The translations under genes and the position numbers were made by a program. Source: Anseranas semipalmata (lineage: Eukaryota; Chordata; Aves; Anseriformes; Anseranatidae). From it: a DNA stretch of 64,000 bases. Below are positions 24,265-35,700 of this stretch, in pieces. The notes under the pieces are model-generated. The model was given only the letters and a program-made list of their open reading frames with translations, was not told where the DNA came from and searched no databases. The stretch covers positions 131,714 through 195,713 of the forward strand of contig VXAA01003991.1 of NCBI GenBank assembly GCA_013399115.1, in the 5' to 3' direction. Position 1 is the first letter of the stretch; each line of letters starts with the position of its first letter.

Positions 24265-27200
24265 GGAAGCCATCATGTCATTCTCGACTTCAGTCTTTTA
24301 AGTGCAATTGAAACAGAAAGTTTGGCCCATTATTTTCACTTATAATTAAATAGTTGTTTTTAAGGTCTCTGAATATTTCTTATTTTCCAAATCAACTTAT
24401 ATTGTCATTTCTGTTTGTATTAAATGTTATTTTATGTGGGCTTCTTGTAAAAGCCAAGAAATAACCTATTCTATATTTCAAGATTATAGGCAGAAGAAAA
24501 AAATCAGAATAAAGAAATCTTCATAAAGACAACATCTCACAAATTTATTTTGCTCTATCTTATTAGAATTAATAAGCTTCTAGAAAGCATTCATTTTCCA
24601 TCAAAACTGCCTCTCTTTGATAGGAAAGTGTATCCTTCGAAAAGATGTTTGAGCATCCCTATTTCAGAAAACTTGAATAAATGATGATGTTTATGTTACC
24701 TGCTGAAGGGAAATTTTAATGCAATATAAAAATCATGCCCTGCTCAAGAAACAAGATAGAAATGAGTATGGCTGAATTAGGAAGGGATAGAGTTTGGAGA
24801 ATTGCAACTGAAGAGATAATCTATCTTTCCTAGATCAGACCAGCACAACCACAGTGTCCCTGGAAAGTAGATCTACTTCCTCCATGATAAGCATTACGTT
24901 TGATCTCTGCCCATAGAGTTAATGGACAGATTTTTTTCCTTTCCTGACAAATTTGTTTTCAGCTTGAATGGAACAATTCAAGAGCTTTAACATTTCATAT
25001 ACTTTCAATATATTTTACATTATGAAAAATTAAATGTGGGAAATTCAGACATCAGAAACCTGCCTCTTTCTCAGCCTTGGACAGTCTGGAAATGCTTACT
25101 TTGTCATATACTGAATGGAAGGACTGAAAAGAAATAGAAATTGAATTAATGGCTATTATGAAAGGAAGATTTTAATAAAATGGCCAACACACACCATTTA
25201 TATTAAGATCTGTCCTCGAAGTACTGTAAGTAAATCCCTTACAAAATGAAATCCATTTACTGATTTCCCCACAAAACAGTCAATATGTCCTTAAGGTTTT
25301 ATGTCTGCATCATGATATACAGATAAATTGACTAATCCATTCTTTTTTCTTTTGCTGTTCCTCAGATATCTTTCAAAAACATGTAAGTATTGAAAAAAAA
25401 AAAAGTTATAGGCAGTGCTTAGAGCATTTCTTTAGCTAAGGGAAACTAAATAAGAGTTAATCCCGAGGCTAAAAGAGCTCATACAATGTACTTCAGTTTG
25501 GAGACTGATTCTGTTTTTAGCTTGGATTATTATTTTTTTCTTGATCCAAAGATCGTTTAAGAGAAATTGTAGAAATCAGGACCAGAATACAAAGTTTAGA
25601 AGAGTACCCTTACAACTCCGTTATTGTAATGCTTTCTGACCCTTGGCATTGCTTCAACAGCAATTAAAAATGTCAGCAGACAGACCATAGCTAATGCTTT
25701 GCTATTCTTTTGAGGCAGATAAGATGTCTCTCTTCATCAGCGAGATCTCTACAGGCAGGCTCAGTAAAGGTGGCTTCTACTGTTGCAGAATAACCAAGAT
25801 GCAGTAGAGATCAGGTGAGAACAGAAGTAGCTTATTACTGCATCTGTAAGAGAGAACACAGAGCAGCAACGTGACAGCCTCTGCCGATAAGGACCCCGCT
25901 CAAATGGGTTTTATGTACCTTTAGGCTGTACAACCTGTTCTTCACCAAAACTGTGAGATAAGCAGCATATGGTAAATAACAACAGCTAGTGGAATTCGTT
26001 AGGTAAAGAGGCTCTAGACAGTGCATCTTTTTACAATTGACTCCTTTGTTAATTAAATTATGCTGACTGCTGAGACCATTATCTGCAAATGTTTCTTAAC
26101 TAGTAAAGTCTGCATGGGCATATGAGATGTTAACTATTTTGCTTCTACAACCAACAATTTCTGTGGTTGTGCTCAGAAAAGACTACGGGCAATTCAGTTT
26201 CTCTTCAGAGGACTGATACTGTCAGTGACAGGCTTTCTCTGAGCACTCCTACTGGATCAGGCCCCTGGAGAGTCTGGAGCAGGGGCACTCCTTAAAGAAG
26301 AGATCATTACTGAGCTAGGGAGATCTGGCCATGTCCAGAAGCAAAACTATAAGTGGCTAAAGAGATTTAAATACAAAGAAATACCTAATGAAATTGTTGA
26401 TCCCTGTGTTTGGGAAGCAGTTAGCTGAGAAGTTAATGAATTACAATTAACTGGCATCTCAATTCCACCAGTCATTCTTTAAACATCTAAGTCAGCCCTT
26501 TTGGAGATTTTGCCTTTAGTGATAAACTGACTCCAAATGTTCAGTTAAATTCATCATCCAAGGGCTGCAATGGTTCCTGCAATTGCAGAACAGCACTTTG
26601 ACAAATGATTGCAGCTTGAGGGGAGGTTGCAGAAAGTCAACTTCCTTCTCCAAAGCAGACTGGGATTCCATGTTAATGCAGCCACCGCTTGCTTCAATTC
26701 CAGCCCATGCCTGTTAGATAATCTCTTCTGGCAGGGCTACTCTGGACGGAGGGGACAGCCAACAAGGATATATTCTACATTTCCCTGCATCAGCCAAGCT
26801 AAACTGCTATTCTCATTTTTATTTTTCTTCCAGATAATTTTGTATCTGGAAAGATACCTTTCTATCATTACTACATTTGGAATAACTGGAGAAAATAATT
26901 TTGAAATTAAAGTGATTTCCATGTCTTGCATTTGAATGGCAGAATTTAAAACACTAACATAAAAAGAACATTTATTACTCTGCACTTCAAAGTTAAGAGA
27001 ATCCACAGTAAAATGCAAAGTTCTCTTCTTAGCTTTAGTTACAAAACAGTTATTGCAGGACAGAGAAGCACAGAGTTCTTATTTTCATCTAAAAAGCAAT
27101 AGTAACCTCTTCCACTAAATGCCAAAAAAGAAGAGTTTTTTTTATAACTGATACACACAAGGTCAGAAATATCTGGAAGGTTATTGCTAACTCACTGATG

Positions 27201-28064
27201 GAGGTGAAAAGAATACATCAACCATGTTGTGATAAACTGACTGTTTGGAATGCACCAAAAGATACAGCTTTGGAGATAAGTGTGTCTTTTGTGTAAGAAG
27301 ACTCCTGTGCTCTATCTGAGAAGCGATCTGTGAATGACACCTCTGTACCTTTCAACCCAAAATGTAAAGGAACTAAAAAATAAAAATCCAGAAATAACCT
27401 ATAAGATTCTCTGATTCTAATAAGCTAACTGACCTATGAACTACTTTGAAAAATACAGGTCAACTCTCAGCCAGCACTATATCAGAGCTTCCTGTAGACA
27501 ACCCCAGCAACAAGCCTCAAAATTATTTCTCACCAAATACTCTTCTTATTTACTTGTTCCGCTGTTCCCATCCCTGGTAATAACTCCAAAGAGTACCTAG
27601 CAATTGGCTATGATATGCCACTCTGTTGCACTGGAAGATTGTGTTCAAAGGAATGAAAATAATTTACATTCCCATACCTTGCAATTGTGGATCCATGAAT
27701 GAGATACCAATGTGTCATAGGTAGCACCAATCATCCTAAAGAATCTTGATGTAATTCATAACTAAGCACACATTACCACATCATCTAGGGAGAATCTCAC
27801 CAATGTACTGGTGTGTTCAATATTGCACAGCCTCCCAGGTGAACAGCAAAAATTTGAACAAAAGCACTGGGGGAATCACATACACTTAAAAAAATACTGT
27901 CATAAAATTATATCTTTAAAGTGGAAGAAAGGATTGTCAAAGACTGATTGCACTTTGCTAGCATTGACAACCTACACTGACATACAGTATGAATCAGTAT
28001 ACATAGGTAGAACTCAGATAAAACTCAAGACTTAAGGGAAGCATGATCCAAGCTTTAGGTTTGC

Positions 28065-28089
28065 AAAAAAAAAAAAAAAAAAAAAAAAA
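28065..28089. repeat. A25 homopolymer
   Basis: A run of 25 A, the longest homopolymer noticed in the window. No AATAAA signal or coding homology precedes it, so I do not call it the tail of a processed pseudogene. Confidence 0.95.
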
Positions 28090-28355
28090 TGTAATGATAC
28101 TGAGAGCAGTGAGCTCTCATCCCACCAAAATAAAGTTTTTTGATGTAAACACCTCCAAATCCAAAATAACTCAAAATCTTCAGAAATCTAGTATTGGAAT
28201 GACATCCATTTTGGGTGGTGACAAGGAAAAGCCAACAGGGACAGAAATAGGCAAAGAGATTCACCATGCTACAGGAAATGAAATACAGAAAGAAAAGGAA
28301 AGTGCCTGGAAGCACTCTCTGGAGGCTCAAGACGGGTCCATCCCAACAAGCAAGA

Positions 28356-28757
28356 TGGAAAATGATTAGATTAAGGACCAAACTGGACCCTCATGACATG
28401 CCCCTGTACATTTTGAGGGAGCTGGTTGATGTCATTCTAATGCTACTCTTGATTATCTTGGTAAGATCATGGTGATGGGGAGAGGTGCCTGAAGACTAGA
28501 GGGAAGCAAACATCACTCCTGTGTACAAACACGGCAAGAAGAAGGACCCAGGAAACTACAGGCCCCTCAGCCTCACCTCTGACCCTGGGAAGGTGATGGA
28601 ACAGCTAACCCTGAAAACCACTTCCTGGCACATGAAGGACAAGAAAATCATTAGGAGTAGTCAGCATGGATTCACCGAGGGGAAGTCATGCTTGACCAAC
28701 TTGATGAGCTTCTACAGTGAAATGACTGGTTTAGTACATGAAGGGACCATGCAATGA
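28356..28757 (+). pseudogene. CR1 ORF2 reverse transcriptase N-terminal fragment
   Basis: About 130 codons of CR1 reverse transcriptase in one frame. Recognisable parts are LDPHDMPLYILRELVDVI (early fingers region), the GEVPED/ITPVYK segment, NYRPLSLTSDPGKVMEQL (RT block 2) and SQHGFTEGKSCLTNL (the Q-GF block). The frame is interrupted by TGA at 28473-28475 and TAG at 28497-28499, the second where CR1 proteins usually have Trp. It then runs off at the internal deletion near 28745, so the catalytic Asp motifs are absent. Those motifs are known from the LINE RT family, and their absence here is seen. It is a dead fragment with no host role suggested by context. Confidence 0.85.
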
Positions 28758-29045
28758 AGACAGAGCCAGGCTCTTTCCAGCAGTGCTCAGTGACAGGACA
28801 AGAGGTTGTGGAAACAAACTGAAAAAGGAGTTTCTGTCTGAATTTAAGGAAGCACTTTTCTTCCTGTGAGGGTAAGCAAGCATTGAAACTGGTTACCCAG
28901 AAAGGTTGTGGAGTCTCTCTTCTTCGAGATTAAATAGCTGTCTGTACATGGTCCTGGGCAACCTGCTCTAGGTGACCCCATGAGCAGGAATGTTGGGCAA
29001 GATGACCTCCAGAGGTTTATCCAACCTCAACTATTCTGTAATTAT
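28356..29045 (+). mobile_element. CR1 LINE with large internal deletion
   Basis: Plus-strand CR1. The first part (about 28356-28745) is the N-terminal half of the reverse transcriptase domain. At about 28741-28750 it jumps straight to the 3' part (GCAATGAAGACAGAGCCAGG onward), skipping the RT catalytic core. The 3' untranslated region runs through GGTCCTGGGCAACCTGC and GATGACCTCCAGAGG to a decayed tail (ATTCTGTAATTATAG). The same 3' words occur intact in the CR1 at 18168-18690, which defines the right side of the deletion. The left boundary is approximate because homology fades. Confidence 0.92.
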
Positions 29046-31034
29046 AGTTGTATCTATGGTGTCTGTGGTGAGCTTTCTTTCTTTTTTTTTTTTCTCCCTA
29101 AAGGCAATCCTGGTGTTCCACCACAGGATTGCATGACAAGAAAGAAATGAATCACAACACAGAGCAGCAAATGTCTGCTCTAATCAATTTAGACCTTTAC
29201 AGAAAAAAAAATCTGCATTGAACCGATATCATTTGACTCAGACAAAGGGATCAGCTCACACTATTGAGATTTTTACTGCAGTTCCAAGGAATTGCTACAG
29301 TGAGGTTCTATCATATCATCTTGTGACAACACAAATTGAAAGCACAACAGACAAGTAAGCAGCAGTATAAAAAAAGACAATTCTATTGACAAAAAAAAAA
29401 AAGGCCAATACAGTCACTGAACAGAAACAATATTATAGTTTGAAAAGACGTGTTGAGGACACGTGTCTGCTGTTTTCATGACAAAAGGAAAAATTGCTTT
29501 ATATATCAAAAACTAACAACAATCAGGGCTTTATTGGTATGCTTTCAGTGCAATCACTATCACATACATGAGCAGGTATTTGTGATATAAATTTTATTAT
29601 TGTGCTGCAGAAGGATATAATGTTATATAACCTTTGTTGTGGTAGAGATCTATATAGCTGGTTCATATCTGAATAGGTTAATATATTCTACATTGTATTT
29701 ATTATTTATATTTTAGATATAAAAGCTTAAAAATGTAAATCACTAAAGCATACTTTGTAATCCTTTTCTCTTTTTTATGGCCAACTGGAATATGGGTAAC
29801 ATCCTTTCAAACTGACAATGCTAAAGATTTCAGAAGTCTGACTGGAAATAATCAATACTGCTTAAACCACATTTTTCCTCCTCCCACTGAACACAGTGCA
29901 CACAATAGCAAGACCACAAAAGACTTCTATGGGCAAATTCAATGAGCTGAGGCATATAAACAAAAGAGTGTTTTTTTCTCTTTTCTAAGAAAAGCCAGTG
30001 AGTAATAAATTGCTATTGTTTTTCAATTTATCAAATGAAGAACTGACAAAAAGTTGATAACATCATCTTTGCATATGATGAATTCTCCTGTCTACGTTAC
30101 ATAAGTTTTAAGAGGTAAGAGGTATAGCACATAAAAGAGATATAGCCATGAATTTACTCGAAGTGATGGAGCAGGAGAGGAGGCAAAGTCAAATAACTTA
30201 TGTCTTGCAATTGTTGTGGGTCTTCTCCAATTTTTCTTGATTTTACACTCATTTTTTCTATTTTGATCAATAAATGATTGTTCATTGATGTTCATTTAAG
30301 ATCCCACTTTACTGGGACCCATTGATATTTAATTTTTTTGGCTGAACTAGAGTATCGCAAGGAGTTTTAAACAGGATTGTCAGCTTAGTATCTTAGGTTA
30401 TCACAGGTTAGTACCTGAGTGGCACATCTGAGTTTGGAAAATCAGGACCTTAACAAAGTACATCAGCCAGAAGTACAAGGTTAGCTGTCACAAGCAGCTG
30501 ACTTCTGTTCATTCAGCTTTAGATGAAATGCAGAAGGCCAGGTTTTACTCCGTTAAGTGTAGAATTGTCTTATTAACTTTAACAAGGTTATTTCAGGAGT
30601 GTCAGTCTTAAGCAATGAAATATCTAGCCATATGAAGGTTTGTTCACTTTACTGTCTCATCTGAAGATGCCTAACTATTATCATACTAACATAAAATACA
30701 ATCAGAAATACCTCTCTATTCCATTGTACAGAGGAACCAGTCTGAGTTGGATAAGTAAATGTCAGCAGATATCAAAGTACTCATTCTATTGCAACATAAA
30801 TTCTGCTAAAAATTATTTCAAAAAAAAAAAAAAAAAAAGCGTTTTCCTATAATTTGTGATTAGTTTGGCTTTGAAACAAATGCATTGTTCAAAGATCCCA
30901 GTTCACTACCAAAATAGGCATTAGGTTTCTCTAATTAACCCAACAAGATTCACAATCTTATTTAAATTTAAGTAACTCTAAAAAAACGTTAAGAGTAATC
31001 TTAAGTACTTCTTTTAAATGTAAAACACGTAAGG
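29046..31034. other. AT-rich single-copy sequence, no gene seen
   Basis: Holds a T-rich run near 29074-29094, an A19 run (30820-30838) and no recognisable coding or mobile sequence. Confidence 0.55.
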
Positions 31035-31280
31035 CTTCCCAAAGGTAGGGCATGTCAGGCCCCAAAATGTCCAGGCCTCCCCCAGTCCTGCCCATGGCCC
31101 AGGACCATATTTCGGCCCAGGACCATATTTCAGCCCAGACTGGGGCCATCAGCCCCTCACCATGGACTCACCTGGCAATGGAGGCTAGGACTGCTCCTGG
31201 CTGCCCCCTGGTTTGCCCTGCTACCTGCATACCATGGGGAGCCCCTACCACTCCTGGTGCCCCAGCTGCACCCTGAGAGG
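31035..31280. repeat. GC-rich block of unknown origin (second)
   Basis: About 245 GC-rich bases with abrupt edges in AT-rich DNA. CpG is nearly absent (one noticed), so it is not a CpG island. Its reverse complement shares words with 10360-10410: CTGATGGCCC, then a GGCTGA word, then GGTCCTGGGCC. It also shares CTCAGGGTGC with the end of that block. This suggests two members of one dispersed repeat in opposite orientations. Open frames here are Pro/Ala-rich and not believed. It contains the exact 18-base tandem at 31096-31131. Confidence 0.5.
31096..31131. repeat. 18-base exact tandem repeat
   Basis: GGCCCAGGACCATATTTC occurs twice in direct contact (31096-31113 and 31114-31131), followed by a partial third start (GCCCAG). 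It supports a minisatellite-like origin for the surrounding GC-rich block. Confidence 0.95.
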
Positions 31281-32134
31281 GTATGAGATGAATGCAGAGT
31301 TCTTGTTCACCAAAAAAAATGAATTATTAGAATGATGATGCATTCTGGTAGATGTTCTCTTTAAAACAAACCTTACACAGAGGTTAGTGTGGTTAATAAA
31401 CTCCTGAAGTTTATTGCCACAGGAGGCAGATACCTTCAGCTATCTCAGAAGGGATTCAACAAGTTTATACACAAGTCTTTAAACAAATATTAATGAAATT
31501 AGTCTTTAAACAAATATTAATGAAATTAGGTGGAATTGTGTCCATTAGCATCCCTAATTACTAACACCTCCCCTGGACTGTGGAGTATGCTGGAAATGAA
31601 TCACAGAAAGTAGACAGAACAAAGAAAACTTTTCCTCCGATCTGCTAGTGAGGCTGCCAGGCAGAATGGGAGATAGTACGATAAAAGAGTCAACTCCTAA
31701 AATGTGAACAGAAGAAAATTCCATGATCTTTTACTGCTAGGAAACTTTGTTCCTGGTGGGAAGTGAGAGGAAAGATGATTCCTAGTGATAAAAGACTGAA
31801 TATGGAGATAAGAAAAGAAAAATAGTTAGAAAAATATCCAGCTGCACAAAATTGTCAGACTCACTGGGACTTGCTAGCACGTATGAATAGTTTTCTCTTA
31901 TATATATTTCCAAAGAATCCAGTCTAATCTAGGGGTTTCCACAGAGGTGGTAATATCATTTAGGATCATGTAAGACTGGGTTTGCTATGCAAGAATTCCA
32001 CTCCTGGGAAAGGGACTGAATCAGACCTGTGCACTGCTTCACTCATATTTGACCCCCCTGCAGGATGCTTAGATCTTTGCTTCAACACAACATCAATGGG
32101 AAAATCTGATACAACTTGGACAAAGGGTGGATAT
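31281..32134. other. AT-rich single-copy sequence, no gene seen
   Basis: Only the 27-base tandem at 31474-31527 stands out. No exon or mobile element is recognised. Confidence 0.6.
31474..31527. repeat. 27-base exact tandem duplication
   Basis: A 27-base unit starting AGTCTTTAAAC and ending AATGAAATT is present twice in direct contact (31474-31500, 31501-31527) with no mismatch. The exact match points to a recent slippage event or a sequencing/assembly slip. Confidence 0.95.
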
Positions 32135-32701
32135 TGTCCTGGTTGCAGCTAGGACAGAGTTAATTTTCTTCCTAGGAGCTGGTATGGTGCTGTATTTTGG
32201 ATTTAGGATGAGAATAATGCTGATAACACCCCGATGTTTTAGTTGTTGCAGAGCAGCGCTTACACAGAGCCAAGGCCTTTTCAGCTTCTTGTGCTGCCCT
32301 GCCAGGGAGGAGGCTGGGGGTGCACAAGGAGCTGGGAGGGGACAGAACCAGGACAGCTGACCCAGACTGGCCAAAGGGATATCCCATACCATATGGCGTC
32401 ATGCTGAACGATAAAACTGGGGGGAGTTGGCTGGGCGGGGGGACTGCCGCTGCTCGAGAATGGGATGGGCATCGGTCAGCAGGTGGTGAGCAATTGCATT
32501 GTTGCATTGTGCACCATCTGTTTTGTATATTATTTTATCATTACTATTATTAGTATTCCCTTCCTTTTCTGTCCTATTAAACTGTCTTTATCTCAACCCA
32601 CGAGCTTTACCTTTTTTCCCAATTCTCTCCCTCATCCCATTGTGGAGGAGTGAGGGAATGGCTGTGTGGTGCTTAGCTGACTGCTGGGTTAAACCACAAC
32701 A
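32135..32701 (+). mobile_element. Solo LTR, ERVL-like family, complete copy
   Basis: A 567-base element beginning TGTCCTGGTTGCAGCTAGG and ending GGGTTAAACCACAACA, with TG...CA ends. Internal landmarks are AGCTGGTATGGTGC, GCTGATAACACC, a degraded TATA-like GATAAAAC at about 32411, the polyadenylation variant ATTAAA near 32576 followed by CTGTCTTTATCTCAACCC, and the 3' block GTGGTGCTTAGCTGACTGC. The same landmarks occur at 40854-41426, so this is a dispersed family that I recognise as a common avian endogenous retrovirus LTR. No tRNA primer-binding site or gag/pol follows. The flanking pentamers (GATAT and GAAAG) do not match, so the target duplication has decayed or the ends have changed. Short open frames on both strands inside it are not genes. 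Confidence 0.85.
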
Positions 32702-35700
32702 GAAAGTCTATGCACATTTTTAAGGAGTTCTGTCAAAACTGATTCAGCAACATCTTAGTCTGTACTCCCATCTCCTGCAATGTCCAGGGAGTGACCACCT
32801 CTGCACTGTACCAGTGCTGACCAAAACTGAACTCTCAAGCCCCAGCTCCTAGCATACATTATTGTTTTGGTCTACAAATCTTACAGAATTCGTATGTGAT
32901 ACAGCAGCCTCCTAGACTTGTATACCAGCCAGTCTGTTCTTATCAAAGGCAGTAGAAACACAGACACAATCTCTCTTCCATTTGTTTACCAAAAATGTTT
33001 CTCTCCATATAAAGACAAAACAAAAATTTAATTTCCAGTCTTTTTGAATACAACAATTCACTTGGGGATGCAAACAGATTCAGTACCGCCTCTTGCAGCA
33101 CGCTTCTAACAGAACACTCACACCCGGTGAGAAATGTGTTTCCATCGTTCACCTTATTTAGCAATAACGATTGATTATCATCAAGTACAATGACCTTCTG
33201 CTTTCAGGGAAACAAAAAGCCCAGGTGGTCAGGTGGAATGAAGAATTAACCAGAACAAGGTGCTCATTCAGGGGCACTGACATGAGTAAGTGAAAGACAC
33301 AGGCAGAGACTGTTACCATACTTAGAAGCACAGTTTAAGGAATTGTTTGAGATTTCCTGGACTCTTACAACACGTTATTCAAGATTTCTATGGAATACGT
33401 TTTCATGACAACTTCTGAAAATTCCTTCTGAAATTATGTCTTTGTTCCTGAACTCACAGGGCATTAATTGCAGTCCTACAAGATTTCTTACAAAGTTTGA
33501 TATGATGCCCTTAAAAGGACTTTTTTTCTCTGCAATCTCTTATTGCACTGGGAGTACTAACACTTGAAATGACAGCACTGTTTAGCCTGCCTTTCCTGGC
33601 TTGGCAATTGTCAAGTGCCAACAAAGCACAATTTATTAAATTTTCTTATAAAAGAAACTATATCCTCCCTTCAGAGAATAATTCCAACTTTCCTTTTGAA
33701 AGCATTTATGCTAACTGTACTTCAAATAAAGGTATTTACAATGCCATTTTGTGTTGTCTATAATTCAAGTATCTGCTGTTAAACTGATTGCTTCCCAAAG
33801 CACACCACAAATGTTTATGTTTTAAGAATAAATGCATGAAGACAAAGGAAAAAAGAAATCTGAATTTGGTTTATTGCTGTTACTGTTTAACTAGTTCATT
33901 GGCAATTTTCTTGTCATTTACCTTCTCACTACTAGTCTCTCACTGTGAAGACAAACTAGAAAAAGAAGTAAAATAGCTTAGTCCTCAAAGCAATAGCAGA
34001 ATAAAAGGTTTTCTGAAGAAGAAAGGCTCTAGTCTTGCAATTATCTGTCTTTAAAATTAGTTCACACATGATATAATAGTCTTCATTAATTCCAGTTTCA
34101 TAAATAGTTGGTATCAATAAGTGACCAGTGGCATGCTAAGCACTTCACAGATGTGACTATAATAAATATTATACATTGTTACTAGAATATCAGCCAAGCC
34201 CTATGTAGATAGTTAGCATCAGAAGTATAAATAACAGGACCCCACTACCATTTATTCACTACTGACTGATAATTTAGATTTCTTGATGATTTTGCTCTTT
34301 TAAATTCACATAACTGTCCAAAAATATACGTATAAATACTCCAAAGCATGGCATATAGGCAGGTGAGAAGAAAAAACTATATGTGTTTCTTCAGGCAATT
34401 TTTTTTTTTTTTTTTGCTTATTCAGCAACATTCTTAAGAGCTTTGATTATGAGGCTGGGAATTAAGACATCATCTATAGAAACAGTGCACAGATGGTCTT
34501 CAGCTGAGACTTCTTGAAGAATATTCTTGTCCTTTTGTTACAGAGGAATCAAGTCAGGTTGTGAAATAAGTATTTTTTATACTGCTGTAATGATTAATGA
34601 ATTGCTCTAAACTATTTCTGACCTACACACCCTTTTGTTATAGGTGTCTATTATGGCGGAGGACAAGGATAAAAACAAAGGGGCCTCTGCAATATAGGTG
34701 AGAGATTGCGAAGAGGTGAAGTAGTCTTAGAAAAATGGGTTTCTAGTTAAGACCCAGCAGTTTGGGTGCACACACTGACCATATTTGGACCTCATCTGGG
34801 AAGACAAGATGGGTGCCCAGTATCCTCTTCCATTTCTCATCTTGTCTGAGAGCCAGGGCACCACGTGTCAGGTCCCTCCGTCTGCACTCTTCAGAAACTG
34901 TGCATGCAAGATGTGTGACAGAGCACATCTACACAACAGTGTAGTGTTCAGCTAAAAGAAACTAAAAGCATATCAGAAAGCCTTTTCCTTTTTGATGCTT
35001 TTTCTGCCCTTTGCAGGAATACTTTCTTAGTGCTCTTTTTTCATTTTTGTATCAACTACTTATTTGTTCATTACCTTCTATTTAGCCACTGTTAGTGGCA
35101 TATAAAATCAATCATACATTCAAGAATATGTTCTTAGACTAATCCGTACCTCTGTATGGAGATGACATACTGTTAACCAATGTATCATGGAATTCGTACT
35201 AATAAACCGTACAGTTTGAAGAAAAAACAGAAGTTTCTTCTCCCTTGGTGTTTTCAGCTGACCCACAATGTGTTTTTGTCCCTTTTTCACAGCTTTTTGG
35301 TGGTGGACCCTCACTTGCAGCTTCACACAAGGATTCTGTAACAGCACAACCAAGAACTCATTATGCTTCAGCAAACCTCCAAATCTTGAAAAAAAATCTT
35401 GGAAATATGCAAGACCACAAATTACTACTGACGTATCATCATCAGTGTCCTTGCTGAGAACAAAAAAGTGGAAACGCTACTCCTTATGCAGAAAAACTCA
35501 AAGGGAGAGAGGATCCCTTCCAGTGTAGCTAAACTTTCCACAGAGAAATAGCCCCCTTTATGGAATGGTATTTCTCAATCCAATCTCAGTTTAATCTTGT
35601 AAATCGCATTTAATCCAGTGAATTAAGTCCAAGTCTTTTTGTTGACTACAAGGGGAGAAAAGAATGTCACTGTAGAAATCAAGAGTTAGATCAGACTTCC

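Larger units (their letters stand above)
23053..28355. other. AT-rich single-copy sequence, no gene seen
   Basis: Apart from the (ATT)n tract at 24211-24263 and the A25 run at 28065-28089, nothing is recognised. Open frames reach 108 codons on both strands near 26609-27018 and 28043-28381. The second pair is read through the A25/T25 run and into CR1. No splice-flanked exon with a recognisable product was found. Confidence 0.5.

Noticed and set aside
25780..25820. Possible micro-exon (GTTGCAG ... CAG/GTGAGA)
   Set aside because: Only splice-like signals are present, with no coding similarity or neighbouring exons. Expected by chance in 64 kb.
28065..28089. A25 run as the tail of a processed pseudogene
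   Set aside because: No AATAAA-type signal just upstream, no coding similarity and no target duplication was seen.
28043..28381. Two 108-codon frames on opposite strands
   Set aside because: Both are read through the A25/T25 run, and the plus frame enters CR1. No independent protein similarity.
34652..34696. ATG in a good context (ATTATGGCGGAGGAC) beginning a tiny frame
   Set aside because: The frame ends after 14 codons (about 34696), just before a GTGAG. No downstream exon is identifiable, and such patterns occur by chance.
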